A stretch of DNA of 64,000 nt from Paenibacillus periandrae (GTDB lineage: Bacteria > Bacillota > Bacilli > Paenibacillales > NBRC-103111), in the NCBI RefSeq assembly GCF_022458865.1, contig NZ_JAJNMU010000021.1:62001-126000 (forward strand), given 5' to 3'. Shown piece by piece: positions 1 through 8,988 of this stretch. The notes under the pieces are model-generated. The model saw only the letters and a program-made list of their open reading frames with translations. It had not been told where the DNA came from and made no database searches. Both the position numbers and the translations under genes were made by a program. Position 1 is the first letter of the stretch, and each line of letters starts with the position of its first letter.

Positions 1-273
1 AAGCGCCACAAGCCGATAACCGCCGAAGTATCGGCTGTCGCTACTCAGGAACCCAATTGCGTGGAAGCCAGTATCTCTTCTCGTGGAGATAGTGTGATTG
101 TCCGGGTGGAACGTGAATTCAAGGTGGAAATGATCGCTGAAACAAAAGTTTGCGTAGTGGTGTCCGCGAACGGCTGCAATGATTTTGACGACAAGCATGT
201 GGAGTTTGATGATGCAGGCAGCGATGACTATGAAGATTTGGATCCGGATTTGCTGGATGACGATTTGAACTGA
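1..273 (+). CDS. cotE: Spore outer coat morphogenetic protein CotE, C-terminal part
   Basis: CotE organises assembly of the outer spore coat in Bacillales. The reading frame is open from the first base, so the start lies outside the window. The visible 90 residues include QEPNCVEASISSRGD, VEREFKVEMIAETKVCVVV, and a very acidic tail (DYEDLDPDLLDDD), which match the end of B. subtilis CotE closely from memory (QPNCLEVTIS, AEREFLAEVVGETKVVVEV, acidic tail). The first internal GTG, at 61, is not the start. The position upstream of mutS also fits the known cotE-mutS-mutL order. The identification is firm; only the truncation by the window edge limits it. Confidence 0.93.
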   Translation, partial: KRHKPITAEVSAVATQEPNCVEASISSRGDSVIVRVEREFKVEMIAETKVCVVVSANGCNDFDDKHVEFDDAGSDDYEDLDPDLLDDDLN

Positions 274-314
274 TGCTCCTGCTTTTATTATATGACACTT
301 AGGTTCATTTCGGC

Positions 315-337
315 AGAGGGCGTTAGCCCTCTTTTTG
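315..337 (+). terminator. Intrinsic terminator after cotE
   Basis: AGAGGGC, loop GTTA, GCCCTCT, followed by TTTTG. It is a compact 7-bp stem with a U-tract, 40 bases after the cotE stop codon. Confidence 0.85.
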
Positions 338-342
338 TTATA

Positions 343-457
343 ATTTCAGAATAATAAATTTTCAGCAGAGCTGAATATTCTGATATTTCAAGAAAAGCAA
401 CCTATTGGATACGAATGTATCTTCACCGAATAGGCTTCGATCAGAAGCTTTTCTTCT
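343..457 (+). repeat. Structured intergenic repeat, copy 1
   Basis: This copy shares with the two copies at 27160-27393 an inner hairpin TTCAGC-AGA-GCTGAA enclosed by arms TTTCAGAAT / ATTCTGATAT, then CAAGAAAAGC, a variable hairpin (here CCTATT ... AATAGG enclosing GATAC/GTATC), then the conserved GCTTCGATCAGAAGC and CTTTTCTT. The outer AAGAAAAGC and GCTTTTCTT can pair. It lies between the cotE terminator and the next gene. Its strand is assigned arbitrarily. Function is unknown; it may be a small RNA or a REP-like element. Confidence 0.75.
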
Positions 458-492
458 AATTTTCAGAAATTTTGTGCTTGGGGGGAATTAAC

Positions 493-1929
493 ATGCGTGT
501 ATGGCTCTTGCACTCGAATGAACCGACACTACCGCTATTATTAGATCGGCTGCAGGTGCCTAACGGTACACGTTTGCCGGTTCAGCTCGATTCGACCTGT
601 ATTATACATTGGGGCTGTTTTCAGCCCCAAAGACAGGAGCAATTGATTTTACAGCCGGTAAAAAGTCAGCTCCGCGCTGCGAATCCAGAGAAGGCTGCGG
701 CTTTGCTGCAGCTTCATGGAATAAAGAGCCATTGGGAGCCGGAGGGTCAGCGGTTTTCTTATGAATACAGGATTCCCGTGTTTCATTTGCAGGCATTGAG
801 TTTGTTCCAAAAGCAATCTGTTGTTTATTACGGGAAGCAGCTGCCCTTATCACTGCGACAGTCAGGAGAGGGGGAGTTTGAGGAATTATCTATTGAAACT
901 CTTTCTTACCATGCGGTTCGCTCAAAGCGTGAGGCAGTAAAGGCGCTTTATGCGCTTGGTCTCGACTATGGTGTCGTTCATATCGGGGTGCGTCCCGGGG
1001 GAGAGCTTGTCGTGCTGGAAATACAGGCGATCCCACAATTGACAGTCCGCCTAGCAGAGCTGTTCGCCGACGCGATTCACCGGTTTGCTGAAGAATTAGA
1101 CGCTTCCTACATAAGCAAAGAGGTAGCTTTACTGGGAGCCGACCCGGAATTTTTACTGCGCGATCCAAGAGGCAAGGTTACCTTTGCTTCGAAGTTTTTG
1201 AACAAGGACGGACCGGTTGGCTGTGATGCTATCGTGCTGCCGAGCTTTCGCAAAATTTATCCGCTGGCGGAGCTGCGGCCGGAACCGAGTGCCGATGTTG
1301 ATCAATTGGCTAACCAGCTGTACCGTACCATGCAAATGGCATCAAGAAGAATAACGGACGATACGCTCGAATGGGTGGCAGGCGGCATGCCGATACAAGG
1401 TTTTCCTTTAGGGGGGCATCTCCATTTTAGCGGGGTCTGGTTGAACGTTGAGCTGCTGCGTACATTGGATAACTATCTGGCTCTGCCGCTCACATTGATT
1501 GAAGCTCCTACAACGGGCCGTAGAAAGCCCAAATACGGCTTTCTGGGTGATTATCGCAAGCAGCGTCACGGAGGCTTTGAATACCGTGTACTTCCAAGCT
1601 GGCTCATCTCCCCGAAGGTTACGAAGGGTGTGTTCGCGCTAGCCAAGCTGATAGCCGATCATTATCGCCTGCTGCCGTCGCGCCCTCTTCAGGATGTATC
1701 CGTACAGGAAGCTTATTATTCCGGTGACAAGCTGGTGATTCGCCCCTTACTGCCCACTTTGTGGAACGATCTGGTACGACTCCCTACTTATCGCAAGTAT
1801 GAACGCTGGCTTGTGCCACTTAGAGCTATGCTGTTGAAAATGGACGCATGGGATGAGCAACAGGATATTCGCAGGAAGTGGCAAATTGGTCCTTATCATA
1901 GAAAAGAAGAATCGTCCGTGCATTCATGA
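493..1929 (+). CDS. Putative amidoligase (COOH.NH2 ligase type) with ATP-grasp-like N-terminal part
   Basis: Amidoligases of the glutamine-synthetase-like fold join a carboxylate to an amine using ATP. Residues from about 215 carry the marks of the phage-type COOH.NH2 ligase family: GADPEFLL, GCDAI, ELRPEPS, GGHLHFSG and HGGFEYRVLPS. The preceding stretch (about 145-195: KREAVKALYALGLDYGVVHIG ... LEIQAIPQL, split here) resembles the end of YheC/YheD ATP-grasp proteins of spore coats. The ATG at 493 is chosen because GGGGG lies 8 bases upstream; a TTG at 472 is also in frame. The 478-residue gene sits between cotE and mutS. A coat-related role is inferred from position only; the substrate is unknown. 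Confidence 0.7.
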   Translation: MRVWLLHSNEPTLPLLLDRLQVPNGTRLPVQLDSTCIIHWGCFQPQRQEQLILQPVKSQLRAANPEKAAALLQLHGIKSHWEPEGQRFSYEYRIPVFHLQALSLFQKQSVVYYGKQLPLSLRQSGEGEFEELSIETLSYHAVRSKREAVKALYALGLDYGVVHIGVRPGGELVVLEIQAIPQLTVRLAELFADAIHRFAEELDASYISKEVALLGADPEFLLRDPRGKVTFASKFLNKDGPVGCDAIVLPSFRKIYPLAELRPEPSADVDQLANQLYRTMQMASRRITDDTLEWVAGGMPIQGFPLGGHLHFSGVWLNVELLRTLDNYLALPLTLIEAPTTGRRKPKYGFLGDYRKQRHGGFEYRVLPSWLISPKVTKGVFALAKLIADHYRLLPSRPLQDVSVQEAYYSGDKLVIRPLLPTLWNDLVRLPTYRKYERWLVPLRAMLLKMDAWDEQQDIRRKWQIGPYHRKEESSVHS

Positions 1930-1998
1930 TATAATGGAAAAGGTATAAGGATAACTAGAGTCTATATTATGAATGCACACATGCATGGAGGTTGCAGC

Positions 1999-4710
1999 AT
2001 GGCGACATACACGCCGATGATCGAGCAATATCTGGCCATCAAGGCGGAGGTATTGGATGCTTTTTTGTTTTTTCGTTTAGGTGATTTTTATGAAATGTTT
2101 TTTGAGGATGCGATTCTGGCTTCCAGGGAGTTGGAAATAACGCTGACCGGTAGGGAAGGGGGAGCCGAGGAACGCATTCCGATGTGCGGAATCCCCCATC
2201 ATGCGGCAGATAATTATATCGCCCGATTAATCGAAAAGGGCTACAAGGTTGCGATCTGTGAGCAGGTCGAGGATCCGTCACAAGCCAAAGGAGTAGTTCG
2301 CCGCGAGGTCGTCCGCATTGTAACACCGGGTACGGTGATGGATGCAAGGTCTCTGAGCGAAACCAATAATTACATCGTGTCAGTCATGGAAACGGATGAG
2401 GGAAGCTTTGGTTTTGCGGCTTGCGATATATCCACGGGTGAGCTGTTCGTGACCCGGCTGGAGGGCACCAAGGCCCTGATTCTGGACGAAATGAATGTGT
2501 ATCATCCCTCGGAGCTGCTGGCGACTCCTGGCCTGCTGGAGCAATTGGGAGAGCAAGGCAATGCTTGGGCGGGTTCGACGGTATTAACGCCGCGCGAGCC
2601 TCTGCAAGAGCAAGAAAATCTGGCGCTCAGCGCCTTTTTTGCCGAATCTGAGCTAGCATCCTTACCGAATGGCGGGGAAGCTGTTGTTAGACAGCTGATG
2701 GCGTATTTGATAGAAACCCAGAAGCGGTCGCTCGGACATATCAAGCACATTCGTGTCTATGAACAGAATCAATATATGATCATGGACCCTTTTACCCGAC
2801 GCAATCTGGAATTGGTCGAGACGGTACGTGATCGGGCGAAGAAGGGTACGCTGCTGTGGCTTCTCGACAAGACGGTTACGGCAATGGGCGGAAGATTGCT
2901 GCGTCGTTGGATAGAGAAGCCGCTGACAAGCGCCACGGCCATACAGGAGCGTCTGGAAGCTGTGGATCGATTGTATCATCAACTGATCGTTCGCGATGGA
3001 CTTAAGCAATCGTTAAAGGAAGTGTATGATCTGGAGCGGCTCGTTGCCCGTATCGCTTACGGAAACGCCAATGCAAGAGATTTGTGCTCCTTAAAGGTGA
3101 CTTTGCAGCAGATACCGCTCTTGAAGCAGGAGTGCGAATCGTCGGGCTCTACGACACTAGCTAAGCTGGCTGCACAAATGGATCCTTGCGCGGATGTGAT
3201 GAACTGGATTGAAGAAGCGATTAGCGATGAACCTCCGATATCGATTCGTGATGGCGGTATGATTAAGCCGGGTTACCATGCTTACTTGGATCAGCTGCGT
3301 GAAGCCAGCACGAATGGCAAGCAGTGGATAGCGGCGCTGGAGAAGCAGGAACGCGAACGAACTGGCGTTAAATCCTTGAAAATTGGCTATAACAAAGTGT
3401 TTGGCTATTATATCGAGGTCAGTAAATCAAATCTGTCTACCCTGGAGGCAAGTCGTTATGAACGGAAACAGACGCTTGCCAATGCAGAACGATTCATTAC
3501 ACCGGAATTGAAGGAAAAGGAAGGCTTGATTCTCGAAGCGCAAGAGAAGATGGTTGATCTGGAATACGAGCTGTTCATGCAGCTGCGGGACAAGCTATCC
3601 GTACATATATCCAGATTACAGAAGCTTGCTGAGCAGATTGCGGCTGTTGATGTGTATCAATCAATGGCAGCAGTAAGTGCGGCTAATCGTTACTCCAGGC
3701 CGGAAATTGGCGAGTTCTACGAGCTGCATATCGAAGAAGGACGGCACCCCGTTGTGGAGGCTGTGATGCAGGATGGTTTTTTTGTCGCGAACGACACGGT
3801 GTTGAACTCGAATGATGGCAGCATGCTGTTGATCACCGGACCGAATATGGCGGGGAAAAGCACTTATATGCGCCAAGTGGCCATTATTTGTCTGATGGCG
3901 CAGATTGGCTGCTTCGTGCCAGCGAAAGCCGCAACCGTGCCTATCATTGACCGGATATTCACGAGAATTGGCGCAGCCGATGATTTAATTGGCGGTCAGA
4001 GCACGTTTATGGTGGAGATGATGGACATTCAGGTGATGACCGATAAAGCGACGTCCAAAAGCCTCGTTATTATTGATGAGCTGGGGCGTGGAACCTCGAC
4101 CGGTGAAGGGATGGCTATTGCTCAGGCGGTAATTGAGCACTTGCATGATCAAATCGGCTGCAAAACGCTCGTGTCCACCCATTTTCACGAATTGGCTCAT
4201 CTGGAAGAATCGCTGCACTCGCTGCGCAATTACTGTATGGCTGTCAAGGAAAGTGGTCGGCAGGTGACCTTTCTGCGTAAGCTGGTTCCTGGCGCAGCAA
4301 GTACGAGCTATGGTATTTATTGTGCGCAAATTGCCGGTTTGCCGGGAGGCATCATTGACCGCTCTTACGAGCTGCTTCATGCCTTCGAACAGAGGGCGGA
4401 GCTTCTGGCGGATCAAACTGCTCCTGTTGTCGCTGCTTCTACAATTGTAGAGGTTGCGCCTTCTGTTAAGCAGACTTATTCAACCGCTGCAATCGTTGCT
4501 GCTCCAATATTGTCAGAACAAATTCATGAAACCGCTGCGGCCGTCCAGCTAAGCTTGTTCCAGGAAGATGCTTCAGCCTCCAATCGTTCGAAGAAAAAGG
4601 CGGATGCCCGAACTGAGCAGCTTATCGAGCAGTTGAAGACGGCTGATTTAATGAATATGACACCTATGATGGCGATGAACTTTTTATTTGATTTGAAAAA
4701 GCAATTATAG
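1999..4710 (+). CDS. mutS: DNA mismatch repair protein MutS
   Basis: MutS binds mismatches and small loops and starts repair with MutL. The mismatch-binding motif GDFYEMF holds Phe30 and Glu32. The ATPase domain has Walker A GPNMAGKST near residue 614, DELGRGTST (Walker B region) and STHFHEL. QLSLF near the C-terminus is a typical beta-clamp-binding motif. The length of 903 residues fits bacterial MutS1. An earlier ATG at 1969 exists, but the ATG at 1999 has GGAGG 7 bases upstream and begins MATYTPMIEQYL as in homologues. mutL follows after one intervening gene. Confidence 0.97.
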   Translation: MATYTPMIEQYLAIKAEVLDAFLFFRLGDFYEMFFEDAILASRELEITLTGREGGAEERIPMCGIPHHAADNYIARLIEKGYKVAICEQVEDPSQAKGVVRREVVRIVTPGTVMDARSLSETNNYIVSVMETDEGSFGFAACDISTGELFVTRLEGTKALILDEMNVYHPSELLATPGLLEQLGEQGNAWAGSTVLTPREPLQEQENLALSAFFAESELASLPNGGEAVVRQLMAYLIETQKRSLGHIKHIRVYEQNQYMIMDPFTRRNLELVETVRDRAKKGTLLWLLDKTVTAMGGRLLRRWIEKPLTSATAIQERLEAVDRLYHQLIVRDGLKQSLKEVYDLERLVARIAYGNANARDLCSLKVTLQQIPLLKQECESSGSTTLAKLAAQMDPCADVMNWIEEAISDEPPISIRDGGMIKPGYHAYLDQLREASTNGKQWIAALEKQERERTGVKSLKIGYNKVFGYYIEVSKSNLSTLEASRYERKQTLANAERFITPELKEKEGLILEAQEKMVDLEYELFMQLRDKLSVHISRLQKLAEQIAAVDVYQSMAAVSAANRYSRPEIGEFYELHIEEGRHPVVEAVMQDGFFVANDTVLNSNDGSMLLITGPNMAGKSTYMRQVAIICLMAQIGCFVPAKAATVPIIDRIFTRIGAADDLIGGQSTFMVEMMDIQVMTDKATSKSLVIIDELGRGTSTGEGMAIAQAVIEHLHDQIGCKTLVSTHFHELAHLEESLHSLRNYCMAVKESGRQVTFLRKLVPGAASTSYGIYCAQIAGLPGGIIDRSYELLHAFEQRAELLADQTAPVVAASTIVEVAPSVKQTYSTAAIVAAPILSEQIHETAAAVQLSLFQEDASASNRSKKKADARTEQLIEQLKTADLMNMTPMMAMNFLFDLKKQL

Positions 4711-4782
4711 TATTTATTCGTTCGCTGGTTTGAAATTCATTGATTTATAACCTTTGTTTTGATGAGAGGATGGCCTTATTAC

Positions 4783-6234
4783 ATGAAAAATAACAGCAAT
4801 CGCGCCTTTTGGCGGCACACGACTTCCATCGCAATCGCGCTATCCCTTCTTCTTCCTACAGCTTCAGCTGCGTGGGGGGCTGGACAAGCAGATGTGGAGG
4901 CTGCCCGTACTAAAGAAGTTATGGAGCTTTTGGAAAAATATCACGTTAGCGCTCCTATCAAAAAGAATCTAGCGGACAAGCCTATTAAAGAGATGATAAG
5001 CTCTCTTAATGATCCGTATACGGTTTATTTTTCACCTGAAGAATTAAAAAGCTTTGAGAATGCGGTGCAAAACAACTATGTGGGCATTGGTATCCGTGTT
5101 ACTGAGCTTCCAGAAGGTGTGTTTGTTACGGAAGTATTTGAAGGGCCTGCTTCCAAAGCGGGGATGAAGTCGGGAGACCGTATTGCTGCGGTAAATGGTG
5201 AATCGGTAACAGGAATAAATGTTGATGATATTATTAAGAAAATTACAGGTCCCGAAAATTCCAAGGTATCCGTTACCGTTGAACGGGGCGAGCAAAGTCT
5301 ACCGTTATCGATGACGCGTCAAACGATCCAGCTGCCATCTGTAACACACAAAAGATTTGATCCCGGCGTAGGCTACTTAAGTGTAACCGGATTTTCTGGC
5401 GATGCGGATGAAGAAATGACGGCACAGCTAGCCGAGTTAAAGGCACAGGGAATTAACAGCCTGATCCTTGACCTGCGCGACAATCCCGGCGGCTTGCTGG
5501 ATACGGCGTTAAACATGGTCAAGCTGTTCGTCAAGGAAGGCATCATGATTCACACAAAGGATAAAAACAATGTGGATGAGCCTGTAAAATTCAGCAATGG
5601 AACCACACAACCTTTTCCACTGTATATTTTGGTCAATGAATACAGTGCAAGTGCCTCCGAGGTATTGACAGGAGCTCTTCAGGACTACAATGTGGCGACC
5701 AAGGTGATCGGTATGAAAACGTATGGCAAGGGCAGTGTGCAGACAATCTTTCCTATGGCGAGCGGCGGGGCCATGAAAATTACGATCGAGGAATATTTAA
5801 CCCCCAAGCTGCGCAAGGTCAACAAGATTGGCATAAGCCCTGACATCGAGGTTGACGGTGAGGTTCCGCAGCTAATTACAGCACTTCATGAAGCCGGTAT
5901 CTCCCAAATCAAAGTTGCTCTGAACAAAAAAGGGGTTACGGTGAACGATACATCGGTGATGGACAGCTTTAATGTCATTCGTGAGAATGGCAGCGTCTAT
6001 GTGCCTTCCAGAGTGCTTGCTTCATTGCTTGGGGGAACCATTTCCTGGAATGATACGTTAAAATCTGTTGATGTATCGGCATTTGGGGTTACCAAGTCCT
6101 ACCCTTCAACAACGGGTGAATTGTTACTCAAAAATGGCTTTGGATATGTAAGTGTCAATAAATTTGCAGAAAGCTTTCCGCAATTAAGCTGGTCGGATGA
6201 TGGTGAGCTGCTCACCCTGACCGCAACGAAGTAA
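4783..6234 (+). CDS. S41-family C-terminal processing protease with PDZ domain and copper-amine-oxidase-like tail
   Basis: This is an exported serine protease of the CtpA/tail-specific family. Residues 1-40 form a signal peptide ending near ASAAWGAG. A PDZ domain follows (YVGIGIRV ... GMKSGDRIAAVNGES). The S41 domain shows LRDNPGGLLD, the nucleophile serine in YSASASEVL and the general-base lysine in YGKGSVQ. The last 110 residues resemble the copper amine oxidase N-terminal-like repeat found on many Paenibacillus secreted proteins. The ATG at 4783 is preferred over 4762 because AGAGGA precedes it. It is 483 residues long. The gene is inserted between mutS and mutL; its substrate is unknown. 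Confidence 0.9.
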   Translation: MKNNSNRAFWRHTTSIAIALSLLLPTASAAWGAGQADVEAARTKEVMELLEKYHVSAPIKKNLADKPIKEMISSLNDPYTVYFSPEELKSFENAVQNNYVGIGIRVTELPEGVFVTEVFEGPASKAGMKSGDRIAAVNGESVTGINVDDIIKKITGPENSKVSVTVERGEQSLPLSMTRQTIQLPSVTHKRFDPGVGYLSVTGFSGDADEEMTAQLAELKAQGINSLILDLRDNPGGLLDTALNMVKLFVKEGIMIHTKDKNNVDEPVKFSNGTTQPFPLYILVNEYSASASEVLTGALQDYNVATKVIGMKTYGKGSVQTIFPMASGGAMKITIEEYLTPKLRKVNKIGISPDIEVDGEVPQLITALHEAGISQIKVALNKKGVTVNDTSVMDSFNVIRENGSVYVPSRVLASLLGGTISWNDTLKSVDVSAFGVTKSYPSTTGELLLKNGFGYVSVNKFAESFPQLSWSDDGELLTLTATK

Positions 6235-6252
6235 GAGTTAGGAGCATACGCT

Positions 6253-8190
6253 ATGGGAATAATCAGGGTACTTGATGAACATATTGCCAATCAGATCGCC
6301 GCTGGCGAGGTTGTGGAGCGCCCTTCCTCAGTCGTCAAGGAGCTTGTAGAAAATGCAGTCGATGCTGGGAGCAGCCGGATCGATGTTACGATTGAGGAAG
6401 GCGGTCTTGCGCTGATTCGTGTAAGTGACAATGGCTCAGGAATGCAGTCCGACGATTGTGAAGCAGCCTTCTTTCGCCATGCAACGAGTAAAATTGTCAG
6501 CAGTCAGGACTTGTTTTCCATTCGGACACTTGGATTTCGAGGTGAAGCACTGCCGAGTATCGCAGCTGTTTCCAAGGTTACCTGCCTAACTTCAACGAAT
6601 TCAAGCGGGTTGGGTCATCAGCTTGTTATTGAAGGCGGGACCGTCAAGGTTTCTGAGGAAACGGCAGCTCCGCGGGGTACGGATATTCAAGTGCGTGAGC
6701 TATTTTATAATACACCTGCGCGTTTGAAATATATGAAAACCGTACAAACCGAGCTGGGGCATGTATCCGATTTTATTTATCGTCTTGCATTAGCCCATCC
6801 CGAAATAGCTTTCACGTTGAAGCACAACGGCAGTGTGATGATCCAGACACTCGGCAATGAGGATATGCGCGGCGTTATCGCTGCGATTTATGGGACCACT
6901 GTGGCTAAAACCATGCTTCCGATCGAAGGCGAGCAGCTGGACTATTCGATTCGCGGATTTATCGGAAAGCCGGAGACAACACGGGCTAACCGTAATGGAA
7001 TCTCTACTTTTATCAATGGACGCTACGTCCGTAATTTCACATTAATTCATGCGCTGATGCAGGGTTACCATACCTTTTTGCCGATTAACCGGTTTCCTGT
7101 TGCAGCGATTCATATTGAAATGGACCCGACACTGGTGGATGTCAATGTCCATCCGGCGAAGCTGGAGGTGCGATTCAGCAAGGAGCAGGAGCTTATTCAA
7201 TTTGTTGAGGAGCAGGTGCGTCATGTGCTTAATCAACAGGTTCTAATTCCAACAGGGGCAGCTCCTTCCAAGTCCAAACCGATTAATCATATTCAGGAGC
7301 AACTGGAGCTGTACCGCTCTGCCCCGCCTGCATCGTCAGCAAACGGTAATATCGATAAGGCATATGATCGCAAGCAGGACGTTGAAGCCTTGAATCGCTG
7401 GTCGCAGGCAGATCTCCAATCTGAACGGGAATTGGATGTGAAACGTTCGGTCAATACGTTCAATTCTACTGGGCGTGACACCGAGCAGAGAGACAAGCAG
7501 CTGCGTAGTGAACCTGTTCAGTCTTTCAAGGAGCAGTCAGCAGCCAATGAGGCGCTGCTGCGTACCCTGGCTGCTGACGAGCAGACGGTTGCCCCTGTGC
7601 TGCCGTCGTTTCCAAAGCTATCTCCCATCGGGCAAATGCATGGGACTTATATCATTGCCCAGAATGAGGAAGGCTTGTTCCTGATCGACCAGCATGCTGC
7701 TCATGAGCGTATTAACTATGAGTATTATTTCGAAAAATTCGGCAATCCAGCGGAGGCCAGCCAGGAACTGCTCGTGCCCATCACCTTGGAATTCACCTCA
7801 TCGGATGCTGTACGGATCCAAGATAAGCTGCCTTTGCTGGAACAGGCTGGCGTATATGTGGAGCCCTTTGGCGGCAACTCTTTTCTCGTAAGAGCCTATC
7901 CTCATTGGTTTCCGGATGGAGATGAGAAAGCATTGATCGATGAGATGACGGAATGGCTGTTGGCTGAGCGTAAAAGTGTAGATGTGAGTCGATTGCGGGA
8001 AAAAGCAGCGATTATGTGCTCCTGCAAGGCCTCCATCAAAGCGAATCAAAGCATGCGGGTGAACGAGATGGAAGCTCTATTGGATCGGTTGGCAGCATGC
8101 CGCAATCCTTATACATGTCCGCATGGTCGTCCCATTGTCATCAGCTTTTCTACCTATGAACTTGAAAAATTATTTAAAAGGGTGATGTAA
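6253..8190 (+). CDS. mutL: DNA mismatch repair protein MutL
   Basis: MutL is the GHKL ATPase that couples MutS recognition to strand incision. The N-terminal ATPase motifs are ELVENAVDAG, DNGSGM and TLGFRGEALPSI. NVDVNVHPAKLEVRF marks the end of the N-terminal domain. A variable linker (about 340-450) follows. The C-terminal domain carries the nicking-endonuclease motifs DQHAAHERINYE, CKASIKANQSM and CPHGRP, so this is an endonuclease-type MutL as expected in an organism without MutH. GGAG precedes the ATG. The next gene starts directly after the stop codon, so translation is probably coupled. Confidence 0.97.
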   Translation: MGIIRVLDEHIANQIAAGEVVERPSSVVKELVENAVDAGSSRIDVTIEEGGLALIRVSDNGSGMQSDDCEAAFFRHATSKIVSSQDLFSIRTLGFRGEALPSIAAVSKVTCLTSTNSSGLGHQLVIEGGTVKVSEETAAPRGTDIQVRELFYNTPARLKYMKTVQTELGHVSDFIYRLALAHPEIAFTLKHNGSVMIQTLGNEDMRGVIAAIYGTTVAKTMLPIEGEQLDYSIRGFIGKPETTRANRNGISTFINGRYVRNFTLIHALMQGYHTFLPINRFPVAAIHIEMDPTLVDVNVHPAKLEVRFSKEQELIQFVEEQVRHVLNQQVLIPTGAAPSKSKPINHIQEQLELYRSAPPASSANGNIDKAYDRKQDVEALNRWSQADLQSERELDVKRSVNTFNSTGRDTEQRDKQLRSEPVQSFKEQSAANEALLRTLAADEQTVAPVLPSFPKLSPIGQMHGTYIIAQNEEGLFLIDQHAAHERINYEYYFEKFGNPAEASQELLVPITLEFTSSDAVRIQDKLPLLEQAGVYVEPFGGNSFLVRAYPHWFPDGDEKALIDEMTEWLLAERKSVDVSRLREKAAIMCSCKASIKANQSMRVNEMEALLDRLAACRNPYTCPHGRPIVISFSTYELEKLFKRVM

Positions 8191-8988
8191 GTGCTCATAA
8201 CGACCTCTTACGACCCTCAAGCTGAACACCTGGAAGCTGCGGCCCAGCTTGCCAGGTCGATCAAGAAGCTCCAAGGGATAGTGAATCCGGTACGACTCGT
8301 CCCAAGAAAGCGGCATTCGTTGGCCCGACTGCGAACGTTGTACGACGATTCGGAAATCCTGCTTGTTTCAAAGGAGCGGATAGAGTATTATCATGAAGAT
8401 CAGCCTGCTTTATTTTTCCATCCCAGCACGGCAGCGATTCGAGTTAAAAGGCTTGTGAATGGCGAGCATGATCCGCTTATGGAGCTTTCAGACATACAGT
8501 CCGGTGATCGTGTGTTGGACTGCACCGCAGGTCTTGGCTCTGATGCGCTTGTTTATTCTTATGCAGTGCAGGGTAATGGAGAAGTGGTAGCTCTGGAGAG
8601 CGAACCTATTCCTTATTTGATTCTTCAGCAAGGTCTGATGACTTATGATTCTGATATTCCTGGTATGAACGAGGCTATGCGCCGTATACAGGTTATCCAG
8701 ATGGATCATAGTGAATATTTGCAGCGACAGCCTGATAATGCTTTTGACGTTGTTTATGTGGATCCGATGTTTCGACAACCGATCCAAGAGTCCAGCTCCA
8801 TCAGTGCAATTCGTACATTGGCAAATTCGAGACCTGTAAGCGAACAGACCATTAAGGAAGCGCTGCGTGTAGCGAGCAGGGCCGTAATTATGAAAGAGCA
8901 CAGGAGCAGTAATGAATTTGATCGCCTAGGCTTTGAGGAAGTAAGACGTTCCACCACGAAAATAGCTTACGGAGTGATACGATTGTGA
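8191..8988 (+). CDS. Class I SAM-dependent methyltransferase, RsmJ-like
   Basis: The protein has a Rossmann-type SAM site (VLDCTAGLGSDALVYS, about 110-125), an acidic ribose contact (VVALESEP) and VVYVDPMFR, which resembles the catalytic DPMF motif of RsmJ, the 16S rRNA m2G1516 methyltransferase of Proteobacteria. The substrate in this organism is therefore inferred to be RNA but is not shown. The GTG start abuts the mutL stop codon, with GGGTGATG as ribosome binding site. Its last 4 bases overlap the miaA start. The 265-residue length fits the family. Confidence 0.8.
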   Translation: MLITTSYDPQAEHLEAAAQLARSIKKLQGIVNPVRLVPRKRHSLARLRTLYDDSEILLVSKERIEYYHEDQPALFFHPSTAAIRVKRLVNGEHDPLMELSDIQSGDRVLDCTAGLGSDALVYSYAVQGNGEVVALESEPIPYLILQQGLMTYDSDIPGMNEAMRRIQVIQMDHSEYLQRQPDNAFDVVYVDPMFRQPIQESSSISAIRTLANSRPVSEQTIKEALRVASRAVIMKEHRSSNEFDRLGFEEVRRSTTKIAYGVIRL

